A stretch of DNA of 6,775 bases from an uncultured Bacilli bacterium (GTDB lineage Bacteria; Bacillota_I; Bacilli_A; RF39; UBA660), in NCBI GenBank assembly GCA_947628725.1, contig CANRAQ010000048.1:1-6775 (forward strand), given 5' to 3'. The position numbers and the translations under genes are program-made. Under the pieces are notes generated by a model that worked only from the letters and a program-made list of their open reading frames with translations, had not been told where the DNA came from and did no database searches. Shown here piece by piece: positions 1 to 5,433 of this stretch (within the stretch, counting starts at the first letter, position 1; each line of letters starts with the position of its first letter).

Positions 1-906
1 GACAATTTGAAAAAAATAAGAATTTCAAAAAAACTATCACAGGAAGATTTGGCAGAAAAAGTTAATGTATCTAGGCAATCAATAAGCAAATGGGAAACTG
101 GAGATGCATATCCAACAATGAATAATTTACTAGAACTATGTAAAATTTTTCATTGTAAAATTAATGATTTAGTAAACGACAGCATAATTGATATTGATTC
201 ACTTGGAGATGAGGTTAAAACTAAAGTTGTAAGTTTAAAAAAAGAAGAACAAAAGAAAATGAAGATTTTAAGTAAAATCATTTCTGTAATATCTAAAATA
301 GGAAGAATTTTTTGTTATATTGTAATTCCTTTTATTTCTTTAATATTAATTGCTACACCTTATTTAATTGATAAAGTTGTAATAAAAGATAATAATTTAA
401 CTTTAAATCTACCAGATAATATTAATATTTTAGAAAAAGACGACAAAGTGGTCTTAAAAGTTGGGACATTTGTTTTAGCAGATGCGGATAAAGAATTTTT
501 AAATACTGAAGTAGTGTCTATATTTGAAAATAATAGTAAAGCCAAAATAATTGGTTATGTTGAAACAGGTTTTGCTTCTCTATTGGTAATAATTATTTTG
601 ACATCTATAATATTAAAACATTTAGAAACTTTATTTAATAATATAAATAAAGGAGAAACACCATTTACTTTAGAAAATGTTAGTTTAATAAAGAAAATTG
701 CTTGGAAAATGATTATAATAATTTTAATGAGTAATATTGGTGGTGGCATGTTTGAATTGTTATTAACTTCAAATTTAAATATAGAATTTGAAACTTATGA
801 TTTGGTAGAGATATTATTCTTATTTAGTTTATCATATATATTTGAATATGGAAGATTGTTAGGGCTTGAAACTAAAGGCCAAATGTATGGTAATAGCAAT
901 GAATAA
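1..906 (+). CDS. Membrane-anchored XRE-family regulator with DUF2975-like domain (5' truncated by window)
   Basis: The reading frame is open from the first base (Asp-Asn-Leu-Lys-Lys-Ile). The TTG at 7 is most likely an internal leucine, because HTH proteins of this class usually start a few residues earlier (an MxxGxNLKKIR-like beginning), so the true start lies before the window. Numbering from base 1, residues 5-58 form a Cro/C1-type helix-turn-helix with the typical LSQEDLAEKV and VSRQSISKWE segments. After a charged linker come about four hydrophobic helices (roughly 103-122, 185-206, 235-257, 268-289), with about 60 non-membrane residues between the first two. GETPFTLENV (218-227) followed by a Lys-Lys-Ile-Ala-Trp helix and a terminal IFEYG segment match the DUF2975 membrane family as I know it. 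It is probably a membrane-tethered DNA-binding protein; neither target nor signal is visible. The next gene overlaps its 3' end. Confidence 0.85.
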   Translation, partial: DNLKKIRISKKLSQEDLAEKVNVSRQSISKWETGDAYPTMNNLLELCKIFHCKINDLVNDSIIDIDSLGDEVKTKVVSLKKEEQKKMKILSKIISVISKIGRIFCYIVIPFISLILIATPYLIDKVVIKDNNLTLNLPDNINILEKDDKVVLKVGTFVLADADKEFLNTEVVSIFENNSKAKIIGYVETGFASLLVIIILTSIILKHLETLFNNINKGETPFTLENVSLIKKIAWKMIIIILMSNIGGGMFELLLTSNLNIEFETYDLVEILFLFSLSYIFEYGRLLGLETKGQMYGNSNE

Positions 907-1153
907 AGGAGAGTTTTTAAAAGAACTTTCTAAACAAACTGGTTTAAGTGAAAGCAAAGCAATATTAGTTAATGATATATTAGAGAAGAACTTTTTTATA
1001 AGCAAAGGGAATAAAGATAAAATAATAAGTGAATTAGTAATTAAATTAGATATAAGTTTAGATAAAGCAGCAGAAATATATAATATTTCCAAAAAGATTA
1101 TTAGTAATGAAATAATGAATAAATTAAAACATCCTTTTGAAGATCAAGATTAG
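887..1153 (+). CDS. Conserved-type small helical protein with two internal repeats, function unknown
   Basis: I do not recognise a named family. The product is 88 aa from ATG 887, or 84 aa from ATG 899. ATG 887 has AAAGG at 874-878 with 8-nt spacing; ATG 899 has no clear ribosome binding site, but MNKGEFLKEL looks like a natural N-terminus and could use termination-reinitiation at the upstream stop (904-906). The N-terminal helix pair (KGEFLKELSKQTGLSESKA) faintly resembles the start of HU-type proteins, but the DNA-binding beta arms are absent. The protein appears to be two copies of one helical unit, E-L-x6-[L/I]-S-x2-K-A-x5-I-x2-K, ending in a KLKHPF tail. It is soluble, with no signal peptide, membrane segment or cysteine. 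The overlap suggests co-translation with the upstream regulator. The coding call is good; the function is unknown. Confidence 0.75.
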   Translation: MVIAMNKGEFLKELSKQTGLSESKAILVNDILEKNFFISKGNKDKIISELVIKLDISLDKAAEIYNISKKIISNEIMNKLKHPFEDQD

Positions 1154-1168
1154 TAATAAAATTTGTAT

Positions 1169-1201
1169 GAGCAAACTCTATATGAGATTTGCTTCTTTTT
1201 T
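1169..1201 (+). terminator. Intrinsic terminator after the small helical protein gene
   Basis: GCAAA-CTC pairs with GAG-A-TTTGC around a TATAT loop (1171-1192, one bulged A), extendable by A1170-T1193 and a G-T pair. It is followed by TTCTTTTTTT to 1201. It begins 16 nt after the TAG stop and separates the first transcription unit from the next promoter. Confidence 0.85.
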
Positions 1202-1241
1202 GATATAATTATTATGGGAGTTTTATTGTTATAATTTATAT

Positions 1242-1275
1242 CTTTAATGTTTCTTTAACCTTTGTATTTTATACT
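1242..1275 (+). promoter_or_regulatory. Promoter P1 with tandem 11-bp OmpR/PhoB-type operator
   Basis: Two abutting 11-bp units, CTTTAATGTTT (1242-1252) and CTTTAACCTTT (1253-1263), precede a -10 hexamer TATACT (1270-1275). The sequence at the normal -35 position (about 1247-1252, ATGTTT) is poor and lies inside the repeat, as in promoters activated by OmpR-family regulators. Transcription should start near 1282, about 25 nt before ATG 1307. The same arrangement recurs at 5060-5093. The response regulator encoded at 3128-3805 is the inferred binder, implying autoregulation. Confidence 0.7.
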
Positions 1276-1306
1276 TTGATTGTTAAAAAGAAAGGGAGAA
1301 AAAATT

Positions 1307-3109
1307 ATGCAAAGAAAAGCAAAAAATATTATATCTATTGTTATCATTTTATTATTATGTGGAAGTATTATATTTACTGGCTATTTAAGTATCAAATCAT
1401 CTAATACTAATAATATGCCAAATATGAGTCAAAATGGAAGTGAGCCACCAGAAATGCCTAATGATGGTAATCAAGGAGAGCCACCTGAAAAACCTGATGG
1501 TGAAATGAATAATGAACAGGGAAATGGTAATTCAAATATGCAAGAGCCATCAGAGAAACCTGATGAAGATAATAATATGGGAACTCCTCCAGAGATGCCA
1601 AATAGTAATGGTGGTATGGAACAAATGGGAGAACATCTAGAGAATAATATAGATAATAATTATGTTTACTTAATTCTTTTTGGAATAGAAAGTTTAACTC
1701 TATCTATTATTGTACTTTATATAATAATGTCAGGATTTAATAAAAAGTCTTTGAAAGAAACATTTCCTAATAGTGATAAAATAGTAATCTATATTCTAGG
1801 AGTAATTATTTTAACAAGTGGACTTACTTTTACTGAAAATTTAGTTACTAATAAATATAAAGAAAATGCAAATGTTAATAATTCTAATCAAGGTATGGAA
1901 TTAGAACAAAATACAAATATATCATATTCGGCTGTAAAAGAAATTACTGAATCAACAACGGAAACAAGTGACAATTATGAAAGTTCAAAAAAGGATGAAA
2001 ATGCTATTTTGGTTAGTGGGGATATTGATGTAACTTTATCCAATATCAAAGTAGATAAAAGCGGTGATTCAGATGGTGGTGATAATACCAGTTTCTATGG
2101 CACTAATTCAGGAATTATTGCCAAAGATGGAGCAAAATTAACTCTTAAAAATATAACAGTAAATACAAATGCTACTGGAGCAAATGGTGTATTTAGTTAT
2201 GGAGGAAGTGCAACAACAAATAATACCAATAGTGATGGTACACAAGTAATGATTAGTGATTCTACAATAACAACCACAAAAGATAACTCTGGAGGAATTA
2301 TGACAACTGGTGGGGGAACAATGATTGCTAAAAATCTTACTATCAATACTGCGGGTGTATCTAGTGCAGCCATAAGGTCTGACCGTGGTGGAGGAACAGT
2401 ATTTGTTGATGGTGGAACATATAAGACAACTGGTGTAGGTTCTCCAACAATTTATTCAACTGCAGATATAACAGTAAAAAATGCATCTTTAATTGCCACT
2501 GCATCAGAAGGTGTTGTAATTGAAGGAAAGAATAAAATAACTCTTGAAAATGTAATTTTAACTGATACTAATAATAAATTGAATGGTCAATCTACTACTT
2601 ATAAAAATATTTTTCTATATCAATCTATGAGTGGAGATGCTTCTACTGGTATATCAGAGTTTAGTGCTACTGATTCTACAATAACGACAAATAAAGGTGA
2701 TACTTTCTATATTACTAATACAAGTTCTAAAATTACTTTAAATAATAATAAGTTTATAAATAATGATTCTACTGGTAACTTTTTAAGAGCAAAAAAAGAT
2801 TCTTGGGGAAATAATGGTTCAAATGGAGGCATTGTAGAACTATTAATGGAAAATCAAGAAGCCAAAGGGAATATTGTTATAGATTCTATTTCTACTCTTG
2901 ATATGACTATGAATACAAACTCTTATTATGAAGGGACAATAAATGGTGAAAATAGTGCTAAAGAAATAAAATTAACATTAGATAAAACATCTAAAATCAA
3001 ATTGACAGGTGATAGTTATATAACTTCTCTTAATAATGCTAATACTAATAATAGTAATATTGATTTTAATGGTTATAAATTATATGTAAATGGTGAAGCA
3101 ATAAATTAA
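1307..3109 (+). CDS. Polytopic surface protein with Pro/Glu/Met-rich linker and right-handed beta-helix ectodomain
   Basis: The start is ATG 1307, with AAAGGGAG at 1291-1298 and 8-nt spacing. An in-frame TTG at 1280 would lie upstream of the expected transcript start. The product is 600 aa. Residues 7-28 form a membrane helix after a basic N-terminus. Residues 29-117 are an acidic Pro/Asn/Gly/Met linker with repeated PPEMPN/PPEKPD motifs. Residues 118-144 and 159-180 are two more helices around a basic short loop. Positive-inside reasoning places 181-600 outside the cell. That part is Ser/Thr/Asn/Gly-rich with repeated short beta strands (for example VTLSNIKV, LTLKNITVNT, ITVKNASLIAT, ITLENVILTD), typical of a pectate-lyase-like right-handed beta helix. 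Landmarks AAIRSDRGGGT (355-364) and LYQSMSGD (437-444) recall a family of uncharacterised Firmicutes surface beta-helix proteins. No catalytic motif or sortase signal is visible. An adhesion, glycan-binding or envelope-sensing role is inference. It is first in the operon with the two-component genes. Confidence 0.85.
   Translation: MQRKAKNIISIVIILLLCGSIIFTGYLSIKSSNTNNMPNMSQNGSEPPEMPNDGNQGEPPEKPDGEMNNEQGNGNSNMQEPSEKPDEDNNMGTPPEMPNSNGGMEQMGEHLENNIDNNYVYLILFGIESLTLSIIVLYIIMSGFNKKSLKETFPNSDKIVIYILGVIILTSGLTFTENLVTNKYKENANVNNSNQGMELEQNTNISYSAVKEITESTTETSDNYESSKKDENAILVSGDIDVTLSNIKVDKSGDSDGGDNTSFYGTNSGIIAKDGAKLTLKNITVNTNATGANGVFSYGGSATTNNTNSDGTQVMISDSTITTTKDNSGGIMTTGGGTMIAKNLTINTAGVSSAAIRSDRGGGTVFVDGGTYKTTGVGSPTIYSTADITVKNASLIATASEGVVIEGKNKITLENVILTDTNNKLNGQSTTYKNIFLYQSMSGDASTGISEFSATDSTITTNKGDTFYITNTSSKITLNNNKFINNDSTGNFLRAKKDSWGNNGSNGGIVELLMENQEAKGNIVIDSISTLDMTMNTNSYYEGTINGENSAKEIKLTLDKTSKIKLTGDSYITSLNNANTNNSNIDFNGYKLYVNGEAIN
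1439..1606 (+). repeat. Degenerate Pro-Glu-Met/Lys-Pro repeat region encoding the extracellular linker
   Basis: Within the surface protein (residues 45-100), four imperfect units, EPPEMPND, EPPEKPDG, EPSEKPDE and TPPEMPNS, are separated by Asn/Gly/Met-rich spacers. The DNA repeats are visible as variants of CCACCAGAAATGCCTAATG. The segment is predicted to be disordered and acidic, bridging the first and second membrane helices on the outer face. Confidence 0.7.
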
Positions 3110-3127
3110 AAAATTGGAGGTAGTAAG

Positions 3128-3805
3128 ATGAGAATTTTAGTTGTTGAAGATGAAGAAACCATAGCAGATGTTATCGCAACAAAACTTCGAAAAGAAAAGT
3201 ATGAAGTTGATACGAGTTATGATGGTGAAGATGGATTATATAATGCCATGACTAATATATATGATTTAATCATTCTTGATATAATGTTGCCTAAAATGAA
3301 TGGTTTAGATATACTAAAAGAGATAAAAGAAAATGATATAAGCGCTAAAGTCATTATGCTTACTGCCAAATCTGAATTAGAGGATAAATTAAAGGGATTT
3401 GATACTGGAGCAGATGATTATGTAACAAAACCTTTTCACATTGAAGAATTAATTGCTCGAGTAAATGTTCAATTAAGAAATATTGGTAATAGTAAAGTTA
3501 AGGATATATTAGAATATAGTGATTTATCATTAAACATTAGAACTTCTACTTTAACTTGTGCAAGTACAAATGAGTCAATAAATATTCCGTATAGAGAATT
3601 CTTATTACTTGAATATTTTATGAATAATAAAGAACAAATTATATCAAAAGAACAAATTTATGATAAAGTTTGGGGAATAGATACTGATTATGAATCTAAT
3701 AATTTAGAGGCATACTTATCTTTTTTAAGAAAGAAAATAAAAATTATCGGATCAAAAGTAAGTATTAAAGCAGTTCGTAATTTGGGTTATAAAATGGAGG
3801 AATAA
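3128..3805 (+). CDS. OmpR/PhoB-family response regulator
   Basis: The start is ATG 3128, with GGAGG at 3116-3120 and 7-nt spacing, 18 nt after the surface protein stop. The 225 aa are the usual length for the family. The receiver domain spans about 1-120: acidic pocket E7/D8, phospho-acceptor D51 in LIILDIMLPKMNG, T79 in MLTAK, and K101 in DDYVTKPF, so all conserved residues are present. The C-terminal winged-helix domain (about 125-225) has the Trans_Reg_C signature: PYREFLLLEYFMNN, a VWG segment, the putative recognition helix NNLEAYLSFLRKKIK, and a terminal RNLGYKME wing. It should be phosphorylated by the adjacent kinase and bind paired direct repeats as a dimer. The 11-bp tandem repeats at 1242-1263 and 5060-5081 are the natural candidate sites. 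The ribosome binding site for the kinase lies inside its 3' end. Confidence 0.96.
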   Translation: MRILVVEDEETIADVIATKLRKEKYEVDTSYDGEDGLYNAMTNIYDLIILDIMLPKMNGLDILKEIKENDISAKVIMLTAKSELEDKLKGFDTGADDYVTKPFHIEELIARVNVQLRNIGNSKVKDILEYSDLSLNIRTSTLTCASTNESINIPYREFLLLEYFMNNKEQIISKEQIYDKVWGIDTDYESNNLEAYLSFLRKKIKIIGSKVSIKAVRNLGYKMEE

Positions 3806-3810
3806 AGGAT

Positions 3811-5043
3811 ATGGAAAATTTAAAGAAGAAAACATTTTTTACAATTTTTATTATAATTTCCTTGTTTGCTATATTTTTTGCTACTTTCTTTAATGTTCAA
3901 ACATATCATAGGGAATATACTGCAATATTAAATAATTTAACGAGAATGAAAAACTTAATTATTCAAAGACACGAACCGTTTGATAAAGAAATGAAACCAA
4001 TAAATGATGATGAACTTCACAATAGAAAAGTTATGGACTATGAGATTTATACCTTTATATTAAATTCTAATAATGATATTGTCGATAAAATAAGTCATAG
4101 TGATAATGGTATCACTGATGAAATAATAGATGAGGTTAAAGATATACTTGTAAAAAATAATAAAAGCAAAGTAAAAATTGGATGCTTGTATTGGAATAAA
4201 TATGTTTATAATTATGAAGCAGGCAATTCTTTAACTATTGTAAATATTTCTAATACTAGAAATATGTTACTAATTAATTTACTCATCTCTTTATTATTAG
4301 TTGGTATCAGTGAAATTATTATTTATATTATTTCTAAAAAAATAACAGAATGGATTACAAAACCAGTTCTTGAAAGTTTTAATAGAGAGAAAGAATTTGT
4401 TGCTAATGCTTCTCATGAACTTAAAACACCACTTGCAGTTATGATGGCTAATATTGATTGTTTAGATGTCAATAAGAAAAATGAAAAGTGGATTAACAAC
4501 TTAAAAAATGAGTCTGATAGAATGAGTAATTTGATAACAAGATTACTTGATTTATCTAAAACTGAATATTTGAAAAAAGAAAATTTTAGTAAAACCGATA
4601 TTTCTATAATTATAGAGAAAAGAGCACTAACATTTGAGAGTTTAGCATACGAAAAAAACATAACTATAGAAACTAATATCGCAGAAAAAGTAAATATTTC
4701 TTGTCATAAAGAAAGCATAGATGAATTGGTGTCTATTCTAATTGATAATGCTATAAGTCATGGAAAAGAAAATAGTAAGATTAAAGTTAATTTATCAGTT
4801 GCTAAAAACGAAATAAAATTAGAAATAGTAAATGAAGGAGAACCTATTCCTGAAAGTGAATATGAAAAAATATTCGAGAGATTTTATCGAAATGACAAAA
4901 GTCATAATCGTAAAAGTGAAAGATATGGTTTAGGCCTTGCAATTGCTAAAAATATCGTTAAAGCCCACAATGGTAATATTAGAGCTTATTCAAAAGATGG
5001 ATATACTACTTTTGAAGTTAGATTTAAAATAAATGAACATTAA
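3811..5043 (+). CDS. Membrane sensor histidine kinase, partner of the upstream response regulator
   Basis: The start is ATG 3811, 5 nt after the regulator stop, with GGAGG at 3796-3800, so the two are probably co-translated. The 410 aa comprise a first membrane helix at about 9-29, an extracellular sensor region at about 30-150, and a second helix at about 153-175. The HisKA domain carries the H-box FVANASHELKTPLAV (phospho-accepting H202). The HATPase_c domain carries an N-box LIDNAISHG (N313), an F-box IFERFYRND and a G2 box YGLGLAIAKNIV. The G1 box reads NEGEPIP rather than DxGxGI, a substitution I recall in other kinases of this class, so it should be active. Only about 25 residues separate helix 2 from the H-box, so a full HAMP domain is absent. 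The sensor region matches nothing I recognise. Short extracellular sensing plus linkage to HtrA suggests envelope or secretion stress. Confidence 0.95.
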   Translation: MENLKKKTFFTIFIIISLFAIFFATFFNVQTYHREYTAILNNLTRMKNLIIQRHEPFDKEMKPINDDELHNRKVMDYEIYTFILNSNNDIVDKISHSDNGITDEIIDEVKDILVKNNKSKVKIGCLYWNKYVYNYEAGNSLTIVNISNTRNMLLINLLISLLLVGISEIIIYIISKKITEWITKPVLESFNREKEFVANASHELKTPLAVMMANIDCLDVNKKNEKWINNLKNESDRMSNLITRLLDLSKTEYLKKENFSKTDISIIIEKRALTFESLAYEKNITIETNIAEKVNISCHKESIDELVSILIDNAISHGKENSKIKVNLSVAKNEIKLEIVNEGEPIPESEYEKIFERFYRNDKSHNRKSERYGLGLAIAKNIVKAHNGNIRAYSKDGYTTFEVRFKINEH

Positions 5044-5063
5044 CAAAAAAAGTTAATGTTTTT
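5036..5063 (+). terminator. Weak A/T-rich intrinsic terminator overlapping the kinase stop codon
   Basis: A perfect 9-bp inverted repeat, AACATTAAC (5036-5044) and GTTAATGTT (5052-5060), flanks a loop of seven A, followed by TTT before AATATTTC. The TAA stop (5041-5043) lies in the left arm. The stem holds only two G-C pairs and the T run is short (five T from 5059), so termination is probably partial. The right arm and tail run into the P2 operator. Confidence 0.55.
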
Positions 5064-5093
5064 AATATTTCTTTAATGTTCATGTACTATGAT
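5060..5093 (+). promoter_or_regulatory. Promoter P2 with tandem 11-bp operator matching P1
   Basis: Two abutting 11-bp units, TTTTAATATTT (5060-5070) and CTTTAATGTTC (5071-5081), lie upstream of -10 TATGAT (5088-5093). As at P1, exactly 11 bp separate the second CTTTAA from the -10, and no good -35 is present. The core TTTAATATTTCTTTAA (5061-5076) differs from the P1 core at one base in 16. Transcription should start near 5100 and read the thioredoxin-like and HtrA genes. Regulation by the adjacent response regulator is inferred from this match. Confidence 0.7.
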
Positions 5094-5115
5094 TATTTCA
5101 TAAAGAAGGTGATAT

Positions 5116-5136
5116 ATGGTTAGAAAAGAATATTAA
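5116..5136 (+). CDS. Possible six-codon leader peptide (MVRKEY)
   Basis: AAGAAGGTGAT (5103-5113) differs at one base from the ideal Shine-Dalgarno AAGGAGGTGAT and sits at a good distance from ATG 5116. The frame stops at TAA 5134-5136 after six codons and is not in frame with the next gene at 5165, which has its own ribosome binding site. It starts about 16 nt after the expected P2 transcript start. It could be a leader peptide, a ribosome standby site, or the relic of a lost gene start; translation is unproven. Confidence 0.35.
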   Translation: MVRKEY

Positions 5137-5164
5137 TTACAATTTTTAGAAAGGATATTTTTAT

Positions 5165-5407
5165 ATGAGAATACAAATTGTTGGTAAAAACTCTAGTAAT
5201 AGAATGAAATTATTAAAAAATATTGAAAAAGTATTAGAACCACAAAAAAATACTTGTAATATTCAAATTTTAGAAGATGATAAATATAAACAAATTTATC
5301 ATGTAGTAAATACTCCTGCGCTTATAATAGATGGTAAGATAATTAGTCAAGGAAAAATCTTGACTGAAAGAGAAATAAAAAGATTCATTCTCGCTAATAA
5401 TAATTAG
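5165..5407 (+). CDS. Small thioredoxin-fold protein lacking the CXXC motif
   Basis: The start is ATG 5165 with AGAAAGGA at 5148-5155. The 80 aa match the size and layout of the short thioredoxin_3/MTH895-like redox proteins: beta strand MRIQIVG, an active-site turn, a long helix (13-25), a second strand, then the cis-proline element VVNTPALIIDGK (P51) and a final strand-helix ILTEREIKRFI. In redox-active relatives the turn after the first strand reads G-x-G-C-x-x-C; here it is GKNSSNRMKL, so Ser10 and Arg13 stand where the two cysteines would be. The only cysteine, C31, lies after the helix. Thiol-disulfide exchange is therefore unlikely, and a binding or scaffold role is more plausible. No signal peptide is seen, so it is probably cytoplasmic. 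It lies 26 nt upstream of htrA under the same promoter. Confidence 0.82.
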   Translation: MRIQIVGKNSSNRMKLLKNIEKVLEPQKNTCNIQILEDDKYKQIYHVVNTPALIIDGKIISQGKILTEREIKRFILANNN

Positions 5408-5433
5408 TTAGATATAAAATGAGGTGATAATAT

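Noticed and set aside
7..9. TTG at 7 as start codon of the XRE regulator
   Set aside because: The frame continues to the window edge, and the residues before it (Asp-Asn) fit the usual HTH N-terminus, so it is probably an internal leucine.
1204..1235. TATAAT sequences at 1204-1209 and 1230-1235 as extra promoters
   Set aside because: No -35-like hexamer lies at about 17 bp in either case, and such strings are expected by chance in DNA this AT-rich.
1280..1306. In-frame TTG at 1280 as start of the surface protein
   Set aside because: It lies only 4 nt after the -10 hexamer, upstream of the expected transcript start, and has no ribosome binding site. ATG 1307 has AAAGGGAG at the right distance.
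1343..1366. Lipoprotein signal at Cys18 of the surface protein
   Set aside because: The residues before the Cys are Leu-Leu-Leu, without the small residue needed at -1 of a lipobox, and hydrophobicity continues past the Cys, which suits a plain membrane helix.
4413..4661. Reverse-strand open frame inside the kinase gene, and similar ones at 360-545, 555-749 and 859-1092
   Set aside because: They lie opposite well-supported coding regions, show no recognisable domain, and have low-complexity Ile/Leu/Ser/Phe compositions typical of antisense frames in AT-rich genes.
5052..5060. Third operator repeat (GTTAATGTT) upstream of P2
   Set aside because: Its AA is 9 bp from the next unit's AA, not 11, so it is out of register. 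It is better explained as the right arm of the terminator hairpin.
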